This document shows, piece after piece, positions 45,615-54,512 of a DNA stretch of 64,000 nucleotides (position 1 is its first letter; every line of letters begins with the position of its first letter). The notes under the pieces were generated by a model. That model worked only from the letters and a program-made list of their open reading frames with translations, had not been told where the DNA came from and did not search any database. Source of the stretch: Rariloculus sp965263005 (GTDB lineage Bacteria; Pseudomonadota; Gammaproteobacteria; Steroidobacterales; Rariloculaceae); assembly GCF_965263005.1 (NCBI RefSeq), contig NZ_OZ253579.1, forward strand, positions 3,100,001 to 3,164,000. Reading direction: 5' to 3'. A program made the translations under genes and the position numbers.

Positions 45615-45806
45615 TCAGGATCTCACGAAGAACAACAACGCCAAGCCTGCAATCACCAACGTGAGGCCGAAGGACCGCAGTTGATTGTCCTTGAGCTCGG
45701 CGAACGCGGCGAGTCCGCGCCGCCAACCTTGAGGTGAAACGAACGGGAACAGACCCTCAAAGATCAAATAGAAAGCCATGCCCGCAAACAGATCCGCCCA
45801 GGCCAA
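45615..45806 (-). CDS. DUF2065 small membrane protein (YjeT type)
   Basis: 63 residues with two TM segments (DLFAGMAFYLIFEGLFPFVSP and LRSFGLTLVIAGLALLFFV) and the central WRRGLAAFAELKDNQLR helix, as in YjeT. The TTG at 45806 preceded by GGGGCT is the likely start, since DUF2065 proteins begin about here; the longer open frame runs into the repeat element at 45818. Sits between hflC and purA as in related genomes. Confidence 0.8.
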   Translation of the reverse strand: MAWADLFAGMAFYLIFEGLFPFVSPQGWRRGLAAFAELKDNQLRSFGLTLVIAGLALLFFVRS

Positions 45807-45817
45807 AGCCCCAGCCC

Positions 45818-45983
45818 CTAGCAGCCCGTGGTAAAAGTCCCGCGTCGCATCGAGACCGGCGAGGCGTCCGGCTGACAAGGCACGAGGAGGGAGAATATCG
45901 GGAATATTCGACCGACGAGCAACGCAGTCAGCCGGGATGCATCGCCGGTCGAATGCAGGGGGACTTTTGCCACGGGCTGCTAG
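45818..45983. repeat. 166-bp dispersed repeat with inverted ends (MITE/REP-like)
   Basis: The ends CTAGCAGCCCGTGG... and its mirror image form inverted repeats of 24 bp with one mismatch. The internal 120 bases match those at 62581-62700 at 108 positions (90%). It carries no ORF and fills the hflC-DUF2065 gap. The inverted ends could pair into a long hairpin in RNA. Confidence 0.85.
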
Positions 45984-46004
45984 TCAAGTCCGTGTGGAGA
46001 TCGC

Positions 46005-46889
46005 TTATTCGGAAGCCACGCGGGTACCGGATTCGCTCTGCAGGAACTTGAAGAAATCGCTGTCCGGCTGCAGGACCAGCACGTCATGGTCCCCGCCGAT
46101 CGACGACCGATAAGCCGACATGCTGCGATAGAACGAGTAAAACTCGGGGTCTTGCGTGTACGCGGTGGCATAGATCTCGGCCGCCCTCGCATCGCCTTCG
46201 CCACGCGTCCGTTCCGCTTCGCGATATGCCTCAGCCAGAAGCACCGTGCGCTGCCGGTCGGCATCGGCCTGGATCAGCTCCGACTCCTCCTCGCCCTCGG
46301 CCCTGAGCTGCGCCGCGGTCCGCTGTCGCTCCTCGCGCATGCGGCCGTAGACGGAGTCGCTGACTTCCTCGGACAGGTCAATGCGCTTCACGCGCACGTC
46401 GACGACCTCGATGCCGAGCTCGGGTGAGCGCGCGCGCGCCTCGAGGAGCATCTGGTCCATGAGCTCGGAACGCTCGGCCGATACGACCTCCCGCACGGTG
46501 CGGCGACTGATCGCGGCCTTGATCCCTTCCTTGACGATCGCCGCCAGGCGCTCGACGGCAAACTCCTCATCGCCCCGCACGGACCGGTAGAACTGCCCCG
46601 GATCGGTGATCCGCCAAGTCACGAAATAGTCGACGATGAGGTTCTTTTTCTCGCCTGTCAGAAACTTCTCTTGCGCGTCCTCGTAATTGAGAATCCGGTT
46701 CGGGTACTTCGTGACGTTTTGGACGAACGGGACCTTGAAGTGCAGCCCGGGATCGTAGTCCGCGCGAACGATCTCGCCGAACTGAAATTTCAATGCGTGC
46801 TCGCGTACGTCGACGGTAAACACCGACATCCGCCCGAGAACGAGCACAACCGCAGCGGCGATCAAAATCAGATTCCATTTGGAGCTCAT
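46005..46889 (-). CDS. hflC: HflC, subunit of the FtsH-modulating complex
   Basis: 294 residues. One N-terminal TM (LILIAAAVVLVLGRMSVFTVD) followed by an SPFH/prohibitin domain (REHALKFQFGEIVRADYDPGLHFKVPFVQNVTKYPNRILNYE) and a coiled coil (EEERQRTAAQLRAEGEEESELIQADADRQRTVLLAEAYREAERTRGEGDA). Forms with HflK a periplasm-facing complex that regulates FtsH. Directly after hflK on the same strand. Confidence 0.95.
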   Translation of the reverse strand: MSSKWNLILIAAAVVLVLGRMSVFTVDVREHALKFQFGEIVRADYDPGLHFKVPFVQNVTKYPNRILNYEDAQEKFLTGEKKNLIVDYFVTWRITDPGQFYRSVRGDEEFAVERLAAIVKEGIKAAISRRTVREVVSAERSELMDQMLLEARARSPELGIEVVDVRVKRIDLSEEVSDSVYGRMREERQRTAAQLRAEGEEESELIQADADRQRTVLLAEAYREAERTRGEGDARAAEIYATAYTQDPEFYSFYRSMSAYRSSIGGDHDVLVLQPDSDFFKFLQSESGTRVASE

Positions 46890-46920
46890 ATCATGATTCC
46901 TCGATTCTCACTGGCCCGGG

Positions 46921-48039
46921 TCAGCGCAGATCGCGCTCCCGCGAATCACGAACCGTAGCGTTGTTGCTAAGCGGCACACCCGGACCGGATCCCCCGTCTG
47001 CGCCGATTCCGCCTCGCCGCCGTGTGAGCTGATCGAGCGGCAGATACAGCAGGTTGTTGCCGCCTTCCGTGTCGATCAACACCTTTGTCGAGTTGGACAG
47101 AACCTCCTCGAGCGTCTCGATGTAGAGCCTTTCCCGCGTCACGTTGGGCGCCTTCTGGTACTCGGCAAGAATCGCCACGAAGCGGTCCGCTTCGCCGTCG
47201 GCATCGGCGATGGCTCGAGCCCGGTAGGCTTCGGCGTCCTGGAGCTGCCGGGCGGCGGCGCCGCGCGCCCTCGGCAAAATGTCGTTCGAATAGGACTCCG
47301 CTTCGAGAATTCGCCGCTCCCGATCCTCGCGCGCCTTGACGGCGTCCTGCACGCTGCCCTCGACCTCGCGCGGGAAGTTCGCCTCCTGCAGGTTGACCTC
47401 GTAGACAGTGATGCCGGTGCCGTAGCTGTCAAGCGTGTTCTGCAGCAGATCGTGCGTCTGCGCGGAGACATCTGCACGGCCCTCGGTGAGAATGAAGTCG
47501 AGATCGTTCTTGCCGATGATTTCCCTGATCGCACTCGCGGTCACGTCCCTGAGCGTGTCCTCGGGATCGCGCAAGCTGAACATATAGGCGTACGGGTCAG
47601 CGCGCCGGTATTGGACGATCAAATCGACGATGACGATATTCTCGTCTCGCGTAAGCATGCTGCCCTGGTAAGGCCAACGCTCCGTCACGCTCGTATTGAC
47701 GAGTTCGACGGTTTCGATCGGCCAGGGCAAATGCCAGCGCAAACCGGGCGACGTCGTCGCCGTGTATTGACCGAACCGGAGAACGATGCCGCGCTCGGCG
47801 GCATCGACCTTATAGAACCCGGTCAGCGCCCAGATGCCGACCACGATCACGGCGGCGATGCCGAGCAGGCCGGAATTCAGCGACCGCCGGCCGTTCTGGC
47901 CGCGGCCGGGGTCGCGGTTGCCGCCGAAGATCCCCGCGACCTTGCGTTGAAAGTCGCGCATGATCGCGTCGAGATCGGCGGGTTTCTTGTCACCGCCTGG
48001 CTTCCAGGGGTTGTCCTTGTCTTTGTCGTCCCATCCCAT
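46921..48039 (-). CDS. hflK: HflK, subunit of the FtsH-modulating complex
   Basis: 372 residues. A Gly/Asp/Lys-rich cytosolic N-terminus (MGWDDKDKDNPWKPGG), one TM (LLGIAAVIVVGIWALTGFYKVD), an SPFH domain (ERGIVLRFGQYTATTSPGLRWHLPWPIE), a coiled coil and a polar tail. ATG at 48039 rather than the GTG at 48048, which lies in the hflX stop region. Partner of HflC. Confidence 0.95.
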   Translation of the reverse strand: MGWDDKDKDNPWKPGGDKKPADLDAIMRDFQRKVAGIFGGNRDPGRGQNGRRSLNSGLLGIAAVIVVGIWALTGFYKVDAAERGIVLRFGQYTATTSPGLRWHLPWPIETVELVNTSVTERWPYQGSMLTRDENIVIVDLIVQYRRADPYAYMFSLRDPEDTLRDVTASAIREIIGKNDLDFILTEGRADVSAQTHDLLQNTLDSYGTGITVYEVNLQEANFPREVEGSVQDAVKAREDRERRILEAESYSNDILPRARGAAARQLQDAEAYRARAIADADGEADRFVAILAEYQKAPNVTRERLYIETLEEVLSNSTKVLIDTEGGNNLLYLPLDQLTRRRGGIGADGGSGPGVPLSNNATVRDSRERDLR

Positions 48040-48044
48040 TTTAG

Positions 48045-49340
48045 TCACGCTTTGTGTCGTGTGTGGTTCCGAACATCGTCAGCGGAAAATCCTTCGCGCC
48101 GGCACAGCTCGCGCCAGCGCCGCGCGGTGAGCTCGACGTCGATCGTCCAGCCGCCCGCCGCATCGGGTGCCTCGTGGCGGACCGCTTGCCAATCGAAGAG
48201 CTTGGCCCGCGCCCTGCTGTGCTCCGGTCCGAGCTTGAGTTGCCCGCGCACCGGCCGACCGTTCAGCCGCGTGCGGATCATGTCGGTGAGCGTTTCGAGT
48301 CCCTCGCCCGTTCTCGCGGATACCCCTACTTTGGCGCTTTCCGCGGCTGCAAGTTCCCGCCGTTCCCGCTCCCCCGCACGGTCAAGCTTATTGTACACGC
48401 GTATGCACTCGACGTCCGAAGCGCCGATCTGCTCGAGCACGTCCTCGACCTGGCGCAGCCTGTCCTCGTAGTGCGGATCGCTCGCGTCAATGACGTGCAG
48501 CAGCAACGCGGCTTCGCGGGTTTCGGTCAGTGTGGCGCGGAACGCGGCGACCAGCTCGTGGGGCAGCTCGCGGACGAAACCGACGGTATCGACGAGCAGG
48601 GCTTGCTCACCGCGACCGATGGACAAGCGCCGAATGGTCGGGTCGAGCGTGGCGAACAGTTGATCCTTCGCTTCAAGCCGGGCGCCCGACAGGGCGTTGA
48701 ACATCGTCGTCTTGCCGGCGTTCGTATAGCCGACGATCGCGACGGTAGCGAGACCCGCGCGCCTGCGTTCCCTGCGCCCGACCTCGCGCCGGCGCACTAC
48801 ACGCTCCATGCCGGCCTTCAGGCGCTTGATCCGCTTGCCGAGCAGCCGCCGGTCGGTCTCAAGCTGAGTTTCACCGGGCCCTCTCAGCCCGATACCGCCC
48901 TTCTGACGCTCCAAATGGCTCCAGCCGCGAACCAGCCGGGTCGAGAGGTGCTCGAGCTGCGCGAGCTCGACCTGGAGCTTGCCGTCGAAGCTCGCGGCGC
49001 GCTGCGCGAAAATATCGAGAATCAAGCCGTTTCGGTCGAGAACGCGCACCTTGAGCTGAGCCTCGAGATTTCGCTCCTGGCTCGGGCTCAATGCCTGGTT
49101 GACCAAAATGAGCTCCGCGCCCGCGTCGCGAGCGAGCGCCGCAACCTCCTCGACCTTGCCGGTACCGACGAAGAACCCGGGATTCGGGCGAGGGAGCCTG
49201 GCCCGGATTTCGCCGACGATTTCCGCGCCGGCCGACCGCGCCAGCGCGCTGAACTCCTCGGTCTCGTCTTCCTGGCAGGGCCGGCCGATACCGACGTGCA
49301 ACAAAAGGCACCGTTCGCCGCTGCGTGGCCGCTCAAACAA
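48045..49340 (-). CDS. hflX: HflX, ribosome-splitting GTPase
   Basis: 431 residues from a TTG at 49340 with GGGGAG seven bases upstream. The start FERPRSGERCLLLHVG is the usual HflX N-terminus; the open frame continues seven codons further without support. HflX domain (NPGFFVGTGKVEEV; LSRNG-type DRNGLILDIFAQRA; RGPGETQLETDRR), then G1 GYTNAGKTT, G3 DTVGF, G4 NKLD. Rescues stalled ribosomes by splitting them. Confidence 0.94.
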   Translation of the reverse strand: MFERPRSGERCLLLHVGIGRPCQEDETEEFSALARSAGAEIVGEIRARLPRPNPGFFVGTGKVEEVAALARDAGAELILVNQALSPSQERNLEAQLKVRVLDRNGLILDIFAQRAASFDGKLQVELAQLEHLSTRLVRGWSHLERQKGGIGLRGPGETQLETDRRLLGKRIKRLKAGMERVVRRREVGRRERRRAGLATVAIVGYTNAGKTTMFNALSGARLEAKDQLFATLDPTIRRLSIGRGEQALLVDTVGFVRELPHELVAAFRATLTETREAALLLHVIDASDPHYEDRLRQVEDVLEQIGASDVECIRVYNKLDRAGERERRELAAAESAKVGVSARTGEGLETLTDMIRTRLNGRPVRGQLKLGPEHSRARAKLFDWQAVRHEAPDAAGGWTIDVELTARRWRELCRREGFSADDVRNHTRHKA

Positions 49341-49369
49341 GCAGTGCTCCCCGCTGAGCAACCCGAGGA

Positions 49370-49618
49370 CTAATCCGCCGCGCCATCGTCACCGTCGTCG
49401 CCGATCGGCAGCCGGATATTGCGGGAGGGCACGACGGTCGAGATCGCGTGCTTGTACACCATTTGATTGACGCCGTTACGCAACAACACGACGAATTGAT
49501 CGAACGAATCGATATGACCATGCAACTTTATGCCGTTGACCAAGTATATGGAAACAGGAACCTTTTCCCTGCGCAAGACATTAAGAAACGGATCCTGCAG
49601 CGACTGACCTCTGGCCAT
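49370..49618 (-). CDS. hfq: RNA chaperone Hfq
   Basis: 82 residues. Sm1 motif (VPVSIYLVNGIKLHGHIDSFDQFVVLL) and Sm2 (MVYKHAISTVVPSRNIRLP) are complete, with Q8-like residue in SLQDPFLN and H57-like KHAIS. The C-terminal tail is short and acidic (GDDGDDGAAD), unlike the long E. coli tail. Mediates sRNA-mRNA pairing. Between miaA and hflX, as is standard. Confidence 0.97.
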   Translation of the reverse strand: MARGQSLQDPFLNVLRREKVPVSIYLVNGIKLHGHIDSFDQFVVLLRNGVNQMVYKHAISTVVPSRNIRLPIGDDGDDGAAD

Positions 49619-49750
49619 TGGTGTCTCCCTTATTATTAGGTTTCTCGAGATCAGGCCTGAATCGATATTTTCGCTTAGCGCGCGTCCTGAAATCTCGCTC
49701 CCACATTATTGCCGCTCACCGCAGAGAGTGTAATCCACGAGCGGCAAATA

Positions 49751-50707
49751 TTAGCACAGGGGCCGGAAATCATGGCCCATGTAGGCTTCGATTCGACCGG
49801 AAAGGCGACCGGACAGATGTGGCGAGAACGCCTCCAGCCGCTCCACGCTCAGCTCGGATCGAAGCCAGGTGAACTGGCGCTTCGCTAGCTGGCGCGTCGC
49901 GGCAACCGCTCGCGCCCGGACTTCCGGCCACGCATATTCGCCGTCGAGATAGCGCCAGATCTGCCGGTAGCCGACCGATCGCATCGACGGCGTGTCGGGG
50001 CCGAGGTCACCGCGCGATTTAAGTCTTTCGACCTCCGCGACAAAGCCCGATCCGACCATCGCGTCGAAACGCCGTTCAATGCGCCCGGCAAGCTCGGCGC
50101 GCTCGGCCGGCACGAGGGCGATCGTCAGCATCTGCGGACTCGCGGCCGAGCCCGCCAGGCGTTGCAGAGCCGTCATCGGCTCTCCGGTCAGCGCGTGAAC
50201 CTCAAGCGCGCGCTGGATCCTCTGCCTGTCGTTAGGCGCGATGCGCCCGGCCGCGTCCGGATCCAACGACTCAAGACGGCGATGCAGGGCCGGCCAGCCG
50301 TGCTTCGCCGCTTCAGCGTCGAGCGACGCGCGCACGGCCGCGTCGCGACCGGGAAGCGGCGCCAGCCCGTCACGCAATGCGCGCAAATAAAGCAGCGTGC
50401 CGCCGACAACGAGCGGCAGCCTGCCGCGCGACTCGATCGCTTCGATCGCGTGCAGCGCGTCGCTGCGGAACCTGCCAGCCGAGTAGGTCTGTGCCGGATC
50501 GAGGATGTCGATGAGGTGGTGAGGCACGGACGCACGGACATCGGCCGCCGGCTTTGCCGTACCGATGTCCATGCCACGGTAGACCAAAGCCGAATCCATG
50601 CTGACGATCTCAAGCGGCAGCCGCTCGGCGAGTTCGAGCGCAATCTCGCTCTTGCCGCAGGCCGTCGGACCGGTCAGGCAGACACAGCGCGGCGTTCGCA
50701 GACTCAT
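49751..50707 (-). CDS. miaA: tRNA dimethylallyltransferase
   Basis: 318 residues. P-loop GPTACGKSE, then DSALVYRGMDIGTAKP with the catalytic Asp (IVSMDSA), PHHLIDILDP, and the C-terminal RQLAKRQFTWLR. Transfers a dimethylallyl group to A37 of tRNAs reading UNN codons. Typical length. Confidence 0.96.
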   Translation of the reverse strand: MSLRTPRCVCLTGPTACGKSEIALELAERLPLEIVSMDSALVYRGMDIGTAKPAADVRASVPHHLIDILDPAQTYSAGRFRSDALHAIEAIESRGRLPLVVGGTLLYLRALRDGLAPLPGRDAAVRASLDAEAAKHGWPALHRRLESLDPDAAGRIAPNDRQRIQRALEVHALTGEPMTALQRLAGSAASPQMLTIALVPAERAELAGRIERRFDAMVGSGFVAEVERLKSRGDLGPDTPSMRSVGYRQIWRYLDGEYAWPEVRARAVAATRQLAKRQFTWLRSELSVERLEAFSPHLSGRLSGRIEAYMGHDFRPLC

Positions 50708-50722
50708 CGCGGACGCAACGGG

Positions 50723-52492
50723 CTATTGACCCCTCAAGAACAGCCGGTCGAGCTCAGGCAGCGTGATTCTTGTCCAGGTCGGACGGCCGTGATTGCACTG
50801 GTCGCCGCGCTCGGTCCGCTCCATCTGCCGAAGCAGCGCGTTCATCTGCGTGACGTCAAGCTTGCGATTCGCGCGCACGGCCGCATGGCAAGCCATCGTC
50901 GCGAGCGTTTCGTTGACCGACACCTCGACTCGCGCCGCGCCCTTGCCGTCGGCGATGTCGCTCAGTATGTCGCGCACGAGCGCCTCGATGTCGCTGCCTT
51001 CCAGCAGCGACGGGATCGCTGTGATCTTGAGCTCGTCGCGGCCGCGCCGCACGAGCTCAAAGCCGAGGCGCGCCAGCTTGTCGGCGTTCTCTTCAGCGGC
51101 ATCGGCTTCGCTCGCCGCGATATTGGCGGTAATCGGCACGAGCAGCGGCAGCGGCTTCAGGCCGGCTTCGGAGAGCTCCTTTTTCATGCGCTCATAGGTA
51201 ATGCGCTCATGCGCGGCGTGCATGTCGACAATGATCAGGCCCTCGGCGTTCTCCGCAAGAACGTAGACGCCTGAAAGTTGCGCGAGCGCATAACCGAGCG
51301 GCGGGACGCCGTCGTCCCTGTCCTCGACCGCAGGCTCACGCCCTGCGGCCGGCGGCGCATGCAGCCGGTCGTAGAGTGGAAGGTAGTCGCGTCGCGGCTG
51401 CGCACCGAAACCAAGTGGCGCCTGCGCGGCTGCCGTGCGGCCGTGCAGTCTCGCGGCGTCGGTCGGCGGAGCGTGCCGGCCTGCCGTCTCGGCTGCGGGT
51501 TCGTTCGCGAGCACGGCTTCGACGGTGCGAAACACGAAGTCATGCACGAGACGGGAGTCGCGAAAGCGGATCTCGAGTTTCGCCGGATGGGCGTTTGCGT
51601 CGACTCGCTGCGGATCGAGCGACAGAAACAGCACGTATGCGGGTTGCCGCCCCTGATAGAGCACGTCCTCGTAGCCGAGCCGCACCGCGTGGCGCAGCAG
51701 CTTGTCACGCACGACGCGCCCGTTGACGAACGTGTACTGCATATCGGCCTGGCTTCGCGAAAAACCTGGCCCGGCCAGCCAGCCAGACAAGGCCATCCCT
51801 TCGATCTCACGCTCGAAGTAGCGGGCCTGCGCCATGAACGCCTCGCCGCAGAGCGAAGCGATGCGCGCTTCGCGCTCGGCGCGATTCCGCGCGCGGCTCA
51901 ATGTCAGCGAGGCGCGCTGGTTGTGCCGGACGCGAAAATCCACGCCGGCGCACGCAAGCGCGAGGCTCTTGACGACGGCATCGATGTGGCCGAGCTCCGT
52001 CTTCTCGGTGCGCAGGAACTTCCGCCGCGCCGGCGTATTGAAGAACAGGTCGCGAACCTCGAGCGTGGTGCCTGCGGGGTGGGCGGCCGGTCGCGGCTCT
52101 CCGAGGTCGCCGCCGTCGCTGCTGACAAGCCAACCGCGTTCCTCGTCGGACCGGCGCGAAGTGATCGTCAGGCGTGACACGGACGCGATGCTCGGCAGCG
52201 CTTCGCCTCTGAAGCCGAAGCTTGCGATCGATTCGAGATCGTCGAGACTGTTGATCTTGCTCGTCGCGTGCCTCGCAAGCGCCAGCGGCACTTCCGCAGG
52301 CTCAATGCCGGCTCCGTTGTCGGTAATGCGGATCAGGCGCGTGCCGCCGGCCTGGGTTTCGATCTCGATCGCCGTTGCGCCGGCATCGAGCGAGTTCTCG
52401 ACGAGCTCCTTGACGACCGACGCCGGCCGCTCGACGACCTCGCCGGCCGCGATCTGATCGATGAGCTGCGGGGAAAGAATCTGTATGGCCAC
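50723..52492 (-). CDS. mutL: DNA mismatch repair protein MutL
   Basis: 589 residues. N-terminal GHKL ATPase: IAAGEVVERPASVVKELVENSLDAGAT, DNGAGI, ATSKI, GFRGEALPSIASVS. The C-terminal dimerisation domain has the motif DMHAAHERITYE, the DQHA(X)2E(X)4E type seen in endonuclease-competent MutL, e.g. of Pseudomonas, with Met in place of Gln; E. coli MutL lacks it. It may therefore nick DNA itself. Confidence 0.95.
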   Translation of the reverse strand: MAIQILSPQLIDQIAAGEVVERPASVVKELVENSLDAGATAIEIETQAGGTRLIRITDNGAGIEPAEVPLALARHATSKINSLDDLESIASFGFRGEALPSIASVSRLTITSRRSDEERGWLVSSDGGDLGEPRPAAHPAGTTLEVRDLFFNTPARRKFLRTEKTELGHIDAVVKSLALACAGVDFRVRHNQRASLTLSRARNRAEREARIASLCGEAFMAQARYFEREIEGMALSGWLAGPGFSRSQADMQYTFVNGRVVRDKLLRHAVRLGYEDVLYQGRQPAYVLFLSLDPQRVDANAHPAKLEIRFRDSRLVHDFVFRTVEAVLANEPAAETAGRHAPPTDAARLHGRTAAAQAPLGFGAQPRRDYLPLYDRLHAPPAAGREPAVEDRDDGVPPLGYALAQLSGVYVLAENAEGLIIVDMHAAHERITYERMKKELSEAGLKPLPLLVPITANIAASEADAAEENADKLARLGFELVRRGRDELKITAIPSLLEGSDIEALVRDILSDIADGKGAARVEVSVNETLATMACHAAVRANRKLDVTQMNALLRQMERTERGDQCNHGRPTWTRITLPELDRLFLRGQ

Positions 52493-52550
52493 TTGCCCGG
52501 ATTATAGAGCCGAAAGGACGGTTCGAACGGGTTTGCTCCCGTTGTGCCGC

Positions 52551-53942
52551 TCAACTCGTCGGGATCGTAAGGATCTGGCCGACCCGGATTGTGTCGCCGC
52601 GAATGCTGTTCACGCGCCGCAGACTTGCCAGGCTCACCCGGTAGCGATTGGCAATCTCCGACAGCGTCTCGCCACGGCTGATCACATGGCGGGTCGGTGC
52701 GGGAGGCAGCGGATTCATCGCGAAGTAGGTCCCGGGCGGGGGATTGGTGGCGAAGTAGCCGACAATCGCGTCGCGCAGCGCCCGCGCAAGCTTGGCCTGA
52801 TGGCCCGAGTTACGCAGCGCAGATTCCTGGCCGGGGTTGGAAATGTAGCCCGTTTCGATCAGGAGCGATGGAATGTCGGGCGAAGTCAGCACGATGAAGG
52901 GAGCCTGCTGCACTTTGGTTTTTCGCAACTGCGTGACGGCGGCGAGCTCGCCGATGATGTGCTCGCCGGCCGTCATGCTCGCGCTGATTGCGGCGCTTTG
53001 CGACAAGTCGAGCAGGACGCGCGCCAGCACGTCGTCCTTGTCCGACAATGAGACGCCGCCGATCAGATCCGACGCGTTCTCGCGCTCGGCAAGGCGCCGT
53101 GCGGCCTCATCGGAGGCGCGCTTCGTCGACAGCGCATAGATCGTCGCGCCGCGCGCGCGCGTGTTGCGGGCCGCATCGGCGTGCACCGAGACAAAAAGGT
53201 CCGCCTCGCTCCTGTGGGCGATGGCCATGCGCTCCCGGTGCGCCACGTAGAAATCGTCATTGCGTACGAGCAACGCCCGCATGCCGGGCACGCTATCGAT
53301 CTCGCGGGCAAGCACGCGGGAGATCGATAGCACGATATCCTTCTCGTGCGCGCCCGACGGCCCGATTGCACCCGGATCCCGGCCACCATGGCCAGCATCG
53401 ATCGCGATGACGAGGTCGCGGCCTTGACCGGCCACTCGCGCCGGCGCTCGTTTGACCACCGAGGTCACGGGCTGTTGCGGCTGCGCTTCAGGCGTCGGCG
53501 CACGCGATAGCCTGACGGGCGCGGCGTCGCCGGACCGCATCAGGTCGATCACGATGCGGTGACCGAACCGCGCGTCGGGCCCGAGCACGAAGCTCTTCGG
53601 CGCGAGGCTCGGCTTGACGTCGAGCACGACGCGCAGCACGTCGCCGGGCTGATTCCCGGTGCGGACACGCGTCAGGAACCCTTTCGCGCCCGGCAGGCGC
53701 AAGCCGGCCGACGGCAATGCGCCCGGTATATCGACGACGACCCGAGCGGGATCGGAGAGCATGAACAGCCGGTGACCGGCAGGTCCGGTGAGGTCGAGCA
53801 CCACACGCGTCGATTCCGGTCCTGACGACACGCGCACGCCTCGAACCTCGGCAGCATCGGCCAGCGCGACCTGCGCGGCAATGCCCAGCATCAACAAAAA
53901 CCGTGGCCAACGACCCGTAAACACCGACAAGCTCCCGTCCAT
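52551..53942 (-). CDS. AmiC-like N-acetylmuramoyl-L-alanine amidase with AMIN and LysM domains
   Basis: 463 residues: signal peptide, AMIN domain (about 30-130: VRGVRVSSGPESTRVVLDLTGPAGHRLF...), Amidase_3 (about 175-390) with Zn ligands in IAIDAGHGGRDPGAIG, the Glu/His region SVHADAA and RELIETGY-like LLIETGYISNP, and a C-terminal LysM (HVISRGETLSEIANRYRVSLASL). Splits septal peptidoglycan between MurNAc and L-Ala. Between mutL and tsaE, its usual position. Confidence 0.95.
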   Translation of the reverse strand: MDGSLSVFTGRWPRFLLMLGIAAQVALADAAEVRGVRVSSGPESTRVVLDLTGPAGHRLFMLSDPARVVVDIPGALPSAGLRLPGAKGFLTRVRTGNQPGDVLRVVLDVKPSLAPKSFVLGPDARFGHRIVIDLMRSGDAAPVRLSRAPTPEAQPQQPVTSVVKRAPARVAGQGRDLVIAIDAGHGGRDPGAIGPSGAHEKDIVLSISRVLAREIDSVPGMRALLVRNDDFYVAHRERMAIAHRSEADLFVSVHADAARNTRARGATIYALSTKRASDEAARRLAERENASDLIGGVSLSDKDDVLARVLLDLSQSAAISASMTAGEHIIGELAAVTQLRKTKVQQAPFIVLTSPDIPSLLIETGYISNPGQESALRNSGHQAKLARALRDAIVGYFATNPPPGTYFAMNPLPPAPTRHVISRGETLSEIANRYRVSLASLRRVNSIRGDTIRVGQILTIPTS

Positions 53943-54005
53943 CCCTGCGTCTTATCTAACAAGTTCCGAGAGGAATTACAATGTTTTTCTATAAAAAATA
54001 TGATA

Positions 54006-54512
54006 TTAGCTTGAATATCTCGAATCGAGGTCACGTATCGAGTCCAACGCAGTCCGACCCGCGTCCGACGCGTCGGCTATCGCCAGGCAGCGCGATGATT
54101 CACCCGTGATCTCGAAATCGACCACGAGGTCGCAGCGTGCGAGCAATTGGCCCGCGCGCTCGGGCCACTCCGCGAGCAACCACAGATCGGGCCGAGCGAG
54201 CCAGTCCCTGACACCGAGATTCTCAAGCTCCGCGGCGCTCGACAAGCGGTACAGGTCCAGATGCACGAGCACGAGTTCGCCGAGTGGATACGCCTCGAGC
54301 AGCGTATAGGTCGGCGACGGCACGCGCGCGGCGTAACCGAGGCCGCGCAGCATTGCGCGCACCCAGCTCGTCTTGCCGCTGCCGAGCTCACCGCGCAGAC
54401 CGATGAGCAGCGGCGCCCGGCCATCCCCACGCCAACGCCGGGCAATTTCGCCCGCGGCCTCGACGAGGGAGGCCTCGGAAGGAAGTGCAAGAATCAAGTT
54501 GGATTCGCCCAT
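54006..54512 (-). CDS. tsaE: tRNA threonylcarbamoyladenosine biosynthesis ATPase TsaE
   Basis: 168 residues from an ATG at 54512; longer frames lack homology. P-loop GELGSGKTSWVRAML, then SPTYTLLEAYPLGELVLVHLDLYRL and LLAEWPERAGQLL, all signature parts. Component of the t6A37 TsaBDE complex. Overlaps the 3' end of nnrD by 19 bases. Confidence 0.93.
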   Translation of the reverse strand: MGESNLILALPSEASLVEAAGEIARRWRGDGRAPLLIGLRGELGSGKTSWVRAMLRGLGYAARVPSPTYTLLEAYPLGELVLVHLDLYRLSSAAELENLGVRDWLARPDLWLLAEWPERAGQLLARCDLVVDFEITGESSRCLAIADASDAGRTALDSIRDLDSRYSS

